Below are positions 43,879-56,047 of a stretch of DNA of 64,000 bases, piece by piece. The first letter of the stretch is position 1; the number at the start of each line of letters is the position of its first letter. The stretch is from positions 186,001 to 250,000 of the forward strand of contig JAVSML010025221.1 of assembly GCA_038503035.1 (NCBI GenBank). Reading direction: 5' to 3'. The notes under the pieces were generated by a model that had not been told where the DNA came from, did no database searches, and worked only from the letters and a program-made list of their open reading frames with translations. This DNA comes from Crocodylus rhombifer. Its lineage: Eukaryota; Chordata; Crocodylia; Crocodylidae. The position numbers and the translations under genes were made by a program.

Positions 43879-44413
43879 GGGTATGGCTAATGTGCATATT
43901 TACTGCACAGTAACCAAAATGACTGCACAGGACAGGCACACATCTACACATGAATGCCTATACTGTGCAGTAAATATAGCAACTTATGCTGATGTGAGTG
44001 TAAATTTGATACCTGCATGATGCATCATGCAGGTATCAAATTTATGCCCAATTAATTACTGTGCAGTAATGCATGTATAGATGTGTTACTGTGCAGTAAC
44101 CCAGGGGGCCTCCCTTCTGGGTCTTCCAACCACTAGGAGGCCAGCCTGAGCCCAGCCCCAGGGCTCCTGGCTGGCCACCTCTCCTGGCTTCAACTTGGGT
44201 CTAAAGTTAGTACCATGTGCTGGCAGCCACATAGCCGGAGGCTGGAGCTCCCCTACAGTGGCCACAGGGGCACATGGCAGGCTGCTCTGACCTGGGCTAA
44301 ATTTACTCCCAGGTCACTTGCATGTGTAGACATAGGTCGATTCCTGTTTACTGTGCAGTAATTTACTGCTCAGTAAATTTAAGCTGGTGTAAATGCACAT
44401 GTAGACATGCCTA
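43879..44413. mobile_element. Composite palindromic MITE, copy E1
   Basis: Outer edges GGGTATGGCTAATGTGCATA and (reverse-complemented) AGGCATGTCTACATGTGC. Inside lies a second element, 43934-44087, with its own GGCACACATCTACACATG / AGTAACACATCTATACATG edges and a perfect 44-bp palindrome at its centre. 'ttactgcacagtaa' recurs several times. The right half has a GC-rich expansion (44100-44330). The order of parts is the same as in E2 at 44634-45013. Confidence 0.7.
44001..44044. repeat. Perfect 44-bp palindrome
   Basis: Two 22-bp arms without a spacer: it starts TAAATTTGATACCTGC, is centred on ATGATG/CATCAT between 44022 and 44023, and ends GCAGGTATCAAATTTA. It forms the centre of the inner MITE. 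The equivalent in E2 (about 44761-44788) has arms of about 12 bp (TTGCTACCTGCA) with a 3-base loop. Confidence 0.95.
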
Positions 44414-44633
44414 TTGTGCCTAGTAATTGTCCATCTGCCTGCTCTTAACACATGGTAGGTGAAACCTAAACTGAGGCAACTTAACTATCAGTGACAAAGG
44501 AGTCAGTTACCATAGTTTAGCTTCCACTTACCATAGGGTAAAAAAGAGAGCACACAGCGCTGCAGTTCAGGCCCTTTTTAGCTTACTCTGATGCTTCTTT
44601 CTTCATATGCTAAAGCTCCAAAAACTCCTCAGA

Positions 44634-45013
44634 GGGTGTGTCTACATGTGCACTGTTACTTAGGTTACTGCACAGTAACTGAAAATTACTGTGCAGTACA
44701 GGTGCATATCTACATGTGTGTGCACTAACTATGGCAACTTATGCTGACTTGGGTGTAAGCTTGCTACCTGCACAATGCAGGTAGCAAATTTATGCCCGAG
44801 TAGTTACTATGCAGTAAGGCACATGTAGACACTGCACTGCACAATAAGCCTGTTTGTATGGACTGAGCTGGGACTAACTTTAGTCCCAGGTCAGTCCACA
44901 CACAGTGTTACTGTGCTGTAATGCCTGCACATGTAGATGCTGGTATAAAAGCTGCTTACTGTAAGTAAGCAAACTAAAGTTACTGTGCAGTAAATGCATG
45001 TGTATACACACCC
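44634..45013. mobile_element. Composite palindromic MITE, copy E2
   Basis: Outer edges GGGTGTGTCTACATGTGC and (reverse-complemented) GGGTGTGTATACACATGC. Inner element 44701-44834 with GGTGCATATCTACATGTG and AGTGTCTACATGTGCC edges. The join between outer left arm and inner element ('ttactgcacagtaac' ... 'actgtgcagtacagg') corresponds to that in E1, as does 'taactttagtcccaggtca' in the right half. 380 bp, non-coding. Confidence 0.75.
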
Positions 45014-45620
45014 AGGTTGTCTCTAAATAAGTAAATAAATAAAAGCCAGGAAGATTCTCCAGATGAATTAACTATGGTTTCTTTTGATTTATCTTGTGCA
45101 TTCTGAGGTAGTAAAGGTCCTGTTTCAACCTTTTCTCTGCAACCTTGTTTATTTTTAATTTAAATTAAAACTACAGTTCTCAGGAAGCCGTATGCCATTG
45201 AGCCTGCATCTGTCCAAATTAAAATCACGCAAAGGCTGGCATAGGATAGTAGTAAAAAAAAAGATTGAAAAATGAAAGCATGGTGACATAACTCATGCTA
45301 GTCAACAGGTAGAAAACTGGTCTTGTCAGAAACTGTACACCTTTTGAGATCATAAGTTTATTTGATTCTGGTATTCATGTTGGCATAACAGACTTCTTTG
45401 AAATCCTGCATGACATTCTGGTAAAAAATAAATAGTGCAAAATCAATACAGCCCATATTAGGTAGATGAAAAACAGGGTTTTTTCTAGTGGAGTTCTTCA
45501 GAAATTGTTTTTGGTTCAATGTTATGCATTATTTATTATTATTTGTTATTCATTATTATATTTCAGATTTAGTATCCTGCAACAGAGAAGTATCAAAAAG
45601 GGCTCAGGAGCAGTGGGAGA
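45014..45620. other. Unassigned AT-rich DNA
   Basis: No gene recognised; a short (AATA)n-like run near 45030. Confidence 0.4.
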
Positions 45621-46185
45621 TCATAGAAATCATAGAGAAGTAGGGCTGGAAGGGACCTCCAGAGGTTATCGGTCCACCCCAGTGCCTGAGGCAGGATCAT
45701 CCCTATCCAAATTCTCCTATACAATCCATAATCTAAGCTCTCTGTAAAACGGCTGTCAGCTCTGACACAACACAAACATAATGCCCTAAGCTGACACAGG
45801 TAAAGCAGGGGAACCGTGGCAGCCCACATCCTCCTTCTAGTAAAGGTTGTTAATATATGCTCAAGAAATCAGAGGGCTGTGCCCCTCACTGTAGAGGAAA
45901 TAAAAAACCCCACCGTCCATATCAGTCTGACCATGTGGTAAAATTCCTTCCTGATGGAGTTCAGTCTGATCCTGAGTTGAGGGACAAGACCCTCTGGCCA
46001 GGAAACTCCAGTTTTGGTCCCAGCAGGGGCACTGGCAAACCCCAGTTAAAATTCCCAGTCTTGGCTGCAGCCAACACCCAATGCCTCTGTGGAAGATTTA
46101 AAAACACCCTGGCACATGTAGCAGTAATCAGTTGGATACAAACTCTCATTGTAATGTTGTAGCTAAGTCTATGTATCTATGACTC
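45621..46185 (-). mobile_element. CR1-like tail with extended 3' UTR
   Basis: Plus strand begins 'tcatagaaatcatagagaag', 'agggctggaagggacctcc' and continues through 'aattccttcctgatggagtt' and 'gtcttggctgcagccaac'. The shared UTR blocks place it with 5313, 42514 and (sense) 39142-39855. Frames of up to 101 codons within it (45857-46162) lack a protein domain. Confidence 0.7.
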
Positions 46186-48719
46186 CAGGAACTTTAAAAT
46201 AATCACGGAAAATTCACAATTTGGTCATGACAATTAGCAACACTGTATGCCCCTACCTAATCTGGAAGACCTCATGTGTGCGTGGGGGAATTGGGCTGGT
46301 CCTGTTGAGGGCTTTGTGTGTTAGAAAAATTTCCCAGGGGACTAGCACAAAGGGGCCATTGCACAGGGTTGTTTTCTCCTGGAACTCTGCAAATAATTCA
46401 GTTGTTTAGTTTGCTTGTTAGTGTTATTGCATTAAAATGTAACAGTGGCATTAATTCACACACCCTTAGCAACTGAAAAAAACAGTGATACACATATGAT
46501 GGCTGTAAACCCTACCTAATATGCCCACTGGCTTCAGCCCAATGCAAGCATAATGCTACAATGGTGAAGAGCTAATGTCCATACTTTTACTCCACTGGCA
46601 TGGAGTGGGGAAAATGGATGTGGCTGGTCTTAAAAACGTAAGTTTCCTAATCTGGCCTATGTTTTTGCCTTTCTGCAGCTGTTTCAGAATGATGTAAATT
46701 AAGTATCTTTTTGGTTACTGTAACAGTTTAGGGAAACAGTATGCATAAGCCTTCATTGTACACTGACTAAACCTGTACTTTTATTCTACCTCAGATTCTG
46801 GCACCATCTGTAGTGTGAAAACATCCATAATTTGTGTAACACTGATATCTTTAATCAAAATCTGTTCAGCTCTCCTGTAATTCCTCATAAGCTCCACTAC
46901 AAATGCAATGAGGAGATTAGGCACCCTCAACTGTTATCTCTACACTGTCCCCCTGAATGTGGCTGCAGGTTTAATGTAATTTCATTTCCATTCGTCTCAA
47001 CTACGCTTATATTATTAGACCTGGATTTCCCATGATTTCTGGGTGGAATTAGTCTCTACTCAGCTGTCATAGGGGAATCCAGCAATTGGGATTTGACTTC
47101 CTGTAAAAGGTTTATAAAGCCTTATTCCAGCTGTATCGTTTAGGTTCTCCTCTTTCCCTGGTTTGTTTTGCACAGGATCTCTCCCTGCAGTACTGATGGT
47201 TATCATAGTTAAAGCACTGTGTAACCACTTAAGAAGGAGGTCGGTGGAGGGAACAAAATGATAATTCTGGTATGTCAGAAAAGTATGGCATTTATCTGGG
47301 AAGGATGAAGTTGAGGGAAGTAAGGGTTCATGTAGTGAAAAGAGATATGAGAAAATTGTGTGGAGAAAGAGGAACAGAAAGTGCTAAGAGGAACACAAAG
47401 CAGAATGGACGAGCAAGCAAAGAGGATAAAAAATAAGAAACTCAAAAGAAAACAGAAACAAAATCTAACAGGAGAGAAATGAGAAAAATGGTATTACAGA
47501 GAAACAGCACAAAGTGAGCCAATCAATCTTTAAAACTATATTGAAGAAAAAGACGAAGGGCAAAAAAAAAAAAGGACTGAGGGACAAAATGAGTTGTTTT
47601 TCAGAGTTATTCAGCCAATGACATCATTCCTTTCAGTCCATTTCTTGTGAAACACCCTTGCTTATTTTGCTTTAAAAACCTGCAGTCTCTCCCTGCCTGG
47701 TTAGTATGTTCCAAGGTACGATTGCAACCAGCCTACAGACAGGTTTCCCTTTTGGTTAGAGTAGTGAAGCTCCATGGAAACCTGTTTGCATGTGGAAGAG
47801 CTCAGCCCCTATAAAGTCAAAAAGGACATAACTATACTGTTAGATAGACCAGCTACTTCAGCCTATACCTCAGTTGACTCTTGATTCACTTTGATTAGAT
47901 CTGATTAAAAAAGAAGCCCTTTTACTTAAAGGGGTTCGGCTGCTCTTTGCTTTTTATTTCTTTTTCCTCTTTTTCTTTAAGTGAAGATTATTTTCTTCCT
48001 CATCAGTTCTTACTGATTCTCTTATTCTTTCTTCCAACTTCTGTTTTATTGATAATATCCTGGAAAGAGTGTGTCAGGGTAAATTAAAACCTGCATTCAC
48101 TCAGCATAGTGTAAAACTACCTTAGCATCTCACCTGATAGTGGTAACTTTGACATATGTACATCATTCAATGGTGAGTGAGCATGTAATATTACAACACA
48201 AGGAAGGCAGCAGTTGCCTAAATTCAGGTAAATCATCTGCCTTTACAGCCCCTCCAGAGCTAACAGACAGCAGGTTATAGCTTATCATAGCAATAAGCTC
48301 TGGTATGAGAGATCACTTTTCTGTTACATATGGAGCAATAGCACAAGGGAACACATAACGTCATCACAGCCATGTATAAAGTGGGGAGGCAAAATTCTGT
48401 CATAAAAAAATGTATATTGGTAACAAAGACAGAACATGGCAATACTAAACATGTGTAGAAAGGACCTGTCAATACAAATCAGTTGCTACCACCACTCAGT
48501 GATCTTATGTCACTTACAGGTTTCATCTGAGTCCTCCACATTACTCTCCTGTAGCATATTACAGTGTCTCAAGGGCAGAACAAGCCAAGAAATGGGAACA
48601 TTTTGACTTGAGTCTGAAATGCAACTGACAGACTTGCTCTCTGAACTATGCAACAAGGAAGAGATTGTTTAATATCACTTGTCATAAGCTATACTTAAGG
48701 AATAGAAACCACATATGCA
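46186..48719. other. Unassigned DNA with a purine-rich tract
   Basis: 2.5 kb without a recognised gene. About 47325-47580 is strongly purine-rich on the plus strand ('gagaaagaggaacagaaag', poly-A near 47560). Confidence 0.4.
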
Positions 48720-48885
48720 ATAGGGGTGTGCGAAATGGGCCCTATTGGATTCAGATTCAGATTGGGCCCAAATCAGGGACAGTGATTTGATTGGTTGATT
48801 AAGATCAGTGTTTCCAATTCAATTTGGCTGAATCCAAATCTGAAGATTCGATGCTGATTCAGAGAATCAGCAATTTGGCCATAGA
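48720..48885. mobile_element. MITE fragment, GGGGTGTGCGAAA terminus
   Basis: Begins ATAGGGGTGTGCGAAATGGG, akin to the 12621 element's edge, followed by repeated 'gattcagatt' and 'ccaaat' motifs that pair imperfectly with each other. The opposite terminus was not found, so it is probably truncated. Confidence 0.55.
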
Positions 48886-50916
48886 CACAGCTTTAAATGT
48901 TTTTTCTACATACCTCAAGGTACTTGTGAATAATGAGATGCTGGGGCCATGTTTTTTCTTTCTATGAGAACAGTTAATCAGAGGATGCCACTACTTGCTC
49001 AACCAAAGCTAAGAGCATATGTAAAAGCAAGCAAGTTCGAAGAAAAGCAATTGTCACAATGAGGCTGGCTAATTCTTTGAGCATAAAATGATCCCCAAAG
49101 GAAAATGACCATACAACAATAACACTAATGGCAGAGCGGTGCTTTGTAGAAAGGAACATCAGCACGTTCTTGGCTCTTTGGCTAGCTTCACACTGAACAC
49201 TCCTTCCTCATGTGCTTAGCCTTTGCTTTAAGGGGCAGTGGAGAACACAAACATTTTTAGGCTGCTTGTTCCCCTTTTTGGAAGGCAACGCCTATTTTTC
49301 TTCTCTGCAGTGCAGACTCAGAAAAAGGGGATTTGGGGTGTTCCTCAGCTTTAGCAGTCTATCAGAAAAGCCATCAGATTCCATGGTGGTGAGGGCAGAA
49401 TAAATACCTAGGGAGATTTGATCTAAATTGTATGTTGGAGATCTACCAAACTATTACAAAATCTTTAAGCCATTAAAAGAATGGTTCACTGCTTGGTGGC
49501 TTGTTATTGTTCATAATATAAATCCCAGCGGAAAAAGTCAAATTACTACAAACGTTAACATGATTTCCTCACAGAACTAGCATAGATGCACTGAATGCTA
49601 GTAAGTCTGCATATAGTTCCAAAGGACACTTCATTATACTCATGGCAGTAGACACGGAGAAGTGAATTACTGTGCTCTTAAGTCATAGCAAATCCAGGAC
49701 TGTCAACAATCAAAATTATTCAAATAAAAAATGTTCTATTATAAAACTTCACAACCTAACTATACACTAAGGAACTGTGTAACATAATCAGACTTTAATT
49801 CATATTATGTATTTCCTTGAAAGAAAGGGATCTTACACAGTGGTGCTAAAAGGTAGATAGCATGAGCTTGTAGCCAAATATAGACCCATATGGTTGGTGG
49901 CAATTACCGTTATTCTTTCTTCTGATTACTCATTTTTCAAAACAAAACAAAACAAAACAGAAAAGCACAATGCAGATTGTCCAACATCATCAGCCACACT
50001 TAATCTTAGGCAAACATCTAAGAGCTCATTTAGGAAAGGCCATTTGGCTTAGCTCACATGACAGATTTTTGATTCGGTACAAATATATAAAGAGTGGTAT
50101 ATTTTCAATTCTTTGACAATAGAGTGATGGATTTTTTTTTAAAGAAGAAAATCCTGAGAATCTGGAGGATATTTATTATTAGAGTTGATCCAATATTAAG
50201 ATACCAGATGTCAGCTTTGGGGCCCAAACAGCCTATCTATTAAACAACCTCTGTTCAACAAATATTAAAATAATATTTGTTTCCAACATATATGATACAA
50301 TCTAATATATGTATGAAATGTTTATTGCCCTTGCTACTTATTCTACATGTGTATTTTTATTTAGCATCTGAGTTCAACTATATAAAGAAATATTCCAGAA
50401 AAGGACAAAATATTTATCTCAGATTAAATGTTATGCTTCTTTTGTTTGTGCTAAAAAAAGAATAAATGTTACTACTGTTGTGTAACAAAAAATGTTTACA
50501 AGGAAAGTCTTTAAGCAAAACAAGTATGAAAGCTTTTTCTAAGGAGCTGCGAAGCTGACTAATCTACAGTTGTCTAAAGATGCTATGTAGAAGATACACA
50601 TGTAATTGCTACTTGCTTTTAAATATCATATGGATTAATACATTGACTCTGTTTTAGCATGACATGAAAGGCATTAAAAAAGGGAGCCAAGTTCTGCCCT
50701 GACTGACCTAATGACAGGTGCATTTCACAGGGTGGAAAACAAGGCTTGCAATGACCCAGATATTTTGTCCATATTTGCCTCTAACAGGCCTACATTCATA
50801 CAGAACATGTTTCTATTCATTACTAGGTAAATAGGTAGTGTGGGAGAAAGCTGGAGGAAGGGTAACCTCTAGGAGGTCAGGCTGGAGTGAGCTCAGCACA
50901 GACTCTCTAACAACTG
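48886..50916. other. Unassigned AT-rich DNA
   Basis: No gene recognised. A short (CAAAA)n microsatellite lies at about 49938-49960. Confidence 0.4.
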
Positions 50917-51417
50917 AACTGGGCGCCGCAGTTCAAGAGGGATGTGGACAGCATGGAGAGGGTCCAGAGGAGGCCACTTGTATGATCAGGGGGCAGCAGG
51001 GCAGGCCCTATGAGGAGAGGCTACGGGACCTGAACCTGTTCAGCCTCCACAAAAGAAGGCTGAGGGGGGATCTGTGGCCTGTTACAAACTAGTCAGGGGG
51101 GATCAGCAGGCATTTGGGAAGTCACTGCTTCCTCGAGCACCGCCAGGAGTGACCAGGAATAACGGTCACAAGCTGGCAGAGGGTAGGTTTAGGTTAGATA
51201 TCAGGAGGCGCTACTTCACAGTCAGGGCGGCTAGGGTCTGGAACCAGCTTCCACGAGAAGTGGTGCTGGCTTCTACCCTGGGGGTTTTTGAGAGGAGGTT
51301 AGGTGAACACCTTGCTGGGGTCGTTTGACCCCAGTACTCTTTCCTGCCATGGCAGGGGGTCGGCCTAGATGATCTGCTCAGGTCCCTTCCGACCCTAGAA
51401 ACTATGAAACTATGAAC
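50917..51417 (+). mobile_element. CR1 LINE, 5'-truncated, young subfamily
   Basis: Covers the last ~135 codons plus 3' UTR, starting at 'gggcgccgcagttcaagagg' (intact copy: WAPHFKRDVDD) and ending in 'actatgaaactatgaac'. Two open pieces (to 51092, and 51074-51328) would be one frame but for a one-base deletion at about 51073 (GATCTGTGGCC), identical to that in the 8300 copy. 'aaactagtc' is likewise shared with 8300 and 54652, against 'aaactggtc' in the 9026 copy. Confidence 0.9.
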
Positions 51418-53895
51418 TGTAATACAGAAGAAATCAACTTTATTTGACTGCAAATAACACCATATAGGAGGATTTTGAAATGATATTTATATATTTTAGT
51501 CAAAATCTAGCCGCACCAAGAAATAGCTTTATGGTTCCTAATATAAGATAGTTTACCAAAGATTTATACAGTATAGGTGTGTGTGTGCCTGGGGGGGGTG
51601 GTTAATGGACAAAATATGCAAATCACTCCACTATCCCTGTTAATCACATTAGCAGGGCAACAGTAGAGCACTAAAAAAATCAGATCCCTAAAATGCAAAA
51701 GGAAGAATATCCTTTAAAGATTCAGCCCCTAAATAATCTCCTAAAAGCGCCTTTCCGGATCTGAACCAACAGCAATTAAAAATAGCCAGTACTTCGGGAC
51801 CAAGTGTGCTGTAATAAAAAGGTGACCAGGAATGATTCACCTAACAAAAGCATTCAGGCCCCAGCTGAGGATTCTGTGGGACTGGAAGACACAAAAAAGG
51901 AGACGGCAAACACTGAAGTCAGCAGTTCCAAAAGTAAAGCAGAAAACCCACTTGGGTCTATCTGCTTCTCCAAAATCACTTCCTCTTATTAAACTAGGTT
52001 TTGTTGCTGACAAGGAAGAACAGCAACCACTAAAATACAGTAAAAACTGATATGATAAAACTTCTTCCTGGGCAGATGCCAAGATCTTTTAAAATGTTTA
52101 AAGCCATTTAGATGCCCCACAGAAATCAATATAGCAAGGTTCTTAATAGCTTTACAACTTGAGTCATGATGCCCAACAAGATGAATAAAACAGAAAAATT
52201 ATTATTTGACCAGATTCCAAAGTTTTCTGCTGTTTATTTTCAAGTCTTCTTTGGCCTCCCTGGTAACAAATACATCAAGGTTTGGGGCTTTAGGGCTTAT
52301 CTCTCTCTCCTTTCTAGAGAAAATGAAAATGATTCCAGAATATGAAAACCCTAAGTGAAGGACTTAGACAGGTGAGCCAGAACCAGGCTGAACTGTGGGT
52401 GAAACAGTTCCCCAGTCTTCCTCATTCTGCCAGTGCCACAGGCTCACCTCATGCAACAGTGTGGAAACAGCTTAGCCAAATCAGCCTCAGCTTAGCAGAT
52501 GGAAACAGTGCTAAACCTAGCTGTGTTTGAACATGGACTTTCCAGTATCAGCAAGAATCTATATTAAATAGGATCAAATAAATTGCAACAATGATCCATT
52601 TGCATATAGATGGTTGAGAATGAGATTATTGTTTGTACGCTTGTGGCATAGCATTTAAAGATCACATACTCACTTCATATTTGATAACTACCATAATCTC
52701 TGTGATTACTGTTGTTAAGGTGAACTCACTTTCTACTTTCTGTGAATACAGTCCATTCTGTTGGTCTCCTTGGTATGATAATATATCATCATGTCATGTG
52801 AAATTCAAGTGAGGCACAATGGTGCAGCTGTAGCTGTAAATCAGGGTAACTAGCAGGAGACTGGCTTCCTAGTGCACAGTACTGCAATGCTATATTTGTG
52901 CTGTGTTGAATATCTTCTTGCTGGAACGAGTACATGTGATGTCTTTCTCCTAAAAAGTCTGTCCACTTTTCCCTGTGGAAGTTTCAGAAGTAAAATAGTG
53001 TCTATCTTCCTTTGCATCTATTTGGTCCGAGTTCTTGTTGACTGTGCCTTGTCTCTGTGTGACATTCCCTCTACTAATTCAGATGGAAGTCACCTCCTGA
53101 GCTGACAAAGTTGGCCAGCTGACCGCCGTGTCCAGACTGCTGTCATGGCTCATTCCTCCTGTCAGGAAAATTCACTTGTTTTTTTAATTTCTGCCAATCA
53201 GTAAGTAAAAACTTTGTCTCCCAAGCAGAGGTGAGGTCATACAGATTCCGAGCAGAGCTGGATGTCTGAATGAGCCAGTTATGTCAGCCAGTTAATAACT
53301 TTACTTTTGTCAATTATTTGCCATTCATCCAGAAGAATCCAAAAGTGCTTGGCATACTTTAGAAACAGATTACAAGCTCTCGGTAAATGGATCGCTTAAC
53401 ATGCCACTGAAATCTAGTCATTTCTAGAGGACAGTGCAGCAGCTGTTAGACAGTGCACTGCAATACTACACAGGTTAGGGCAAGAGAAAAAGAATATCTT
53501 ATCCAATTTAAACTACAAGGGACTTTGTAATAATTGTTTTGTGCTAAACTGGTACTTGGCCAATATTCTAGAACCAACACCCTATTTCTGCAGAAGCTAC
53601 CATGAGGTTAGTAACAAGCTGTGTTTTCAGAATGATCTCTTTTGGCTATCACAACCTCCGGAAACTGTGTGAAGTCACTGATTCATAAATGGCTTGAGAA
53701 GAGTGCCTCTTCCCATGGAATTTCCTCAGACATGAAGTATTTCTTAGTTAGATTAGTTGGCAAAAGGCAACTACATACTACCCATCAAGCTGTAGTATGG
53801 CTCAGTCACATATACCACACTGCATGTTCATTAATCAAGTATAGCTAATATTATTTCTGTAATAAAAGGGGAGCCTGCATAGTTAACAAACAGGC
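51418..53895. other. Unassigned DNA
   Basis: A short GT-rich run followed by a G run at about 51577-51602. Otherwise no recognised gene or repeat in about 2.5 kb. Confidence 0.4.
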
Positions 53896-53990
53896 CCTGG
53901 AGCCGGAAGTCAGGAAATTCCAATTTCAACCTGGGATCTGAAAGTGATTTGTCACGTGCAAGTTACTTAGGCCCTCAGGACCTTTAATAC
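53896..53990 (+). repeat. MIR-like remnant
   Basis: 'ctggagccggaagtcagg', 'aatttcaacctgggatctg' and 'cacgtgcaagttacttagg' resemble the sense MIR core. Confidence 0.5.
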
Positions 53991-54059
53991 ACATTAAAAG
54001 TTATGCACTCACTTAGGTATGCAGCTGTTTAGGACTGAGATTGCTCATACCCAAACTAA

Positions 54060-54165
54060 GAGAGGCATGGATTTCTTTGGGTGATCTCTTTTATTAGACT
54101 AGTGGCATAGTTTGGATAGAGTTAGACAAGCTTTCAAATGCAAGACATTCTTCTTCAGAACTGAA
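54060..54165. repeat. Interspersed hairpin repeat, copy 2
   Basis: 'cttttattagactagtggca', 'agacaagctttcaaatgcaa' and 'acattcttcttcagaac' match the repeat at 16961-17060. The second arm is largely lost here. Confidence 0.5.
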
Positions 54166-54651
54166 AAGAAAAGCAATCACAGTAACCATCATGTCCTGGA
54201 CCATCACAGCTACATCACTACAATACTACTTAAACTAAGCACACTTTTGAGATCGTGACTGGATCAGGGGCCATCATGTCTGACTTCTTCCACTTGTTAG
54301 AAAGAGAGAATAATACTGACCTCACCTCTATGACAGATAATTTGTTAGGCTTAGATAGTTTAATTTTATCTAGAGGTTTAAAAATACAATGTTGCGTAAA
54401 AGCGATAGTTCATGCACTGAGCATTTTTAGTCCATACTATTTGATGAGATATAGCAGCTACACAAGTGAGTACATATTATCTATTCCTTTACTCATTATA
54501 AAGGTAAGCAAGTAAGTCACAATAATCAATCTATTCTACACATCTGGCTTCCCCTCACACCCTATTTTTGGAAAATGTCAGCAAGCAGGCTGCAATATTT
54601 TTAAATGTAATGCTGGTTTAAAATTCACACAAAGAATTTGTTGCAAATATT
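54166..54651. other. Unassigned AT-rich DNA
   Basis: No recognised feature; the 86-codon frame (54255-54515) lacks a domain. Confidence 0.35.
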
Positions 54652-55145
54652 ATAGTTTCATAGTTTCGTAATTTCTAGGATCGGAAAGGAACTGAGCAGA
54701 TCATCGAGTCCGACCCCCTGCCATGGCAGGAAAGACTACGTGGGTCAAATGAGCCCAGCAAGGTGTACATCTGGCCTCCTCTTAAAGACCCCCAGGGTAG
54801 AAACCAGCACCACTTGACTTGGAAGTTGGTTCCAGATCCTAGCTGCCCTTACAGTGAAGTAGCACCTCCTGCTATCTAGCCTAAATCTCCCTTCTGCCAG
54901 CTTGTGACTGTTATTCCTGGTCACTCCTGGTTGTGCTCGGGGGAACAGGGACTTCCCCAGTACCTGCTGGTCCCCTCTGACTAGTTTGCAACAGGTCACT
55001 AGATCCCCTCTCAGCCTTCTCTTGTGGAGGCTGAACAGGTTCAGGTCCCGTAGCCTCTCCTCTTAGGGCCTGCCCTGCTGCCCCCGATTATGCGAGTAGC
55101 CCTCCTCTGGACCCTCTCAATGTTGTCCACATTTCTCCTGAAGTC
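54652..55145 (-). mobile_element. CR1 LINE, 5'-truncated, young subfamily
   Basis: Minus-strand copy of the C-terminal region and 3' UTR. The plus strand starts 'atagtttcatagtttcgtaa' and homology ends near 'cacatttctcctgaagtc'. Open from 54999 to 54745 ([11 protein letters not shown] to EHLAGLI), with an upstream stop where YEERL has become a TAA codon. It lacks the one-base deletion shared by the 8300 and 51000 copies but shares their ACTAGTC variant. Confidence 0.9.
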
Positions 55146-56047
55146 ATGAATACCAAAACATATATTTAGGATTATACATGTAGTCTAAGTCAGACATTAC
55201 TGTTTTTTTCCAGTAAATATCTAGAGAACTACAACATGGGAGTCTGAGAAAGAAAATTAGTCTTCTCGTCTCAGCTGCTCTTGGGTGACACAGTTTGCTT
55301 GCTATGGGAACTGATAAAATTCTCATCAAAATGAGATGCCCACTGAACTACAATTACACTAATACTCCTTTATCTCCCCCCCCCTTTTATTATCATTCTA
55401 GACAAAATAGATAGTGCTTTCTTGGGGTTAATTCCATGCCATTCTGTATGGAACAATACCAACAGGTAATATGGCCTTGGGGTCTTCTTAATAATAATAA
55501 TCCTGCATTGACTGGCAGAGAGAGAGATCTTGGTCCTCTCTCATTCCTTTGGGTCAGGTAATTCCCTGAATTTTTAAACATGAAGAGGGTGAATAGAGAA
55601 GAAAGGAGCATCTTTCAACCTTGGTACACTTGAAGAGAATTGCCTGTAGGAATTAATGCTGATATTGTTACTGAACCTAGAACCTGCCAAAAATAATTTT
55701 TAATTCTCCAGAGAAAATGCATATTTTGTTGTAGAAATTAGAATACCAAAATAAGTTGGCTGAAATCAAAACATTTCAAATCGAAAATTCTTCCATGTTG
55801 CTTCAAGGGAATTGTTGCTCAGGTGCTTCATGTTCTTATTTGTCTCCAGGCTGGTCTTCCTGGTCAGGCTAGATTTTCTTCCATGCAACATAATCTGCAT
55901 TCTGGGAGAGAGAAGATAGTGTATTGTGCCTTATGAGGTACACAGAGCTGGATTCCTCATAAACACAGAAAAACAAAGAAGAGGATGCTTCTTCATCTTA
56001 CAAAAATCTTCAACTTTCCAGAGAGTTTGGTGCTTAAGAATCTCTGG
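55146..56047. other. Unassigned DNA
   Basis: No recognised gene or repeat; a C-run near 55376-55384 and a short (AAT)n run near 55490. Confidence 0.4.
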
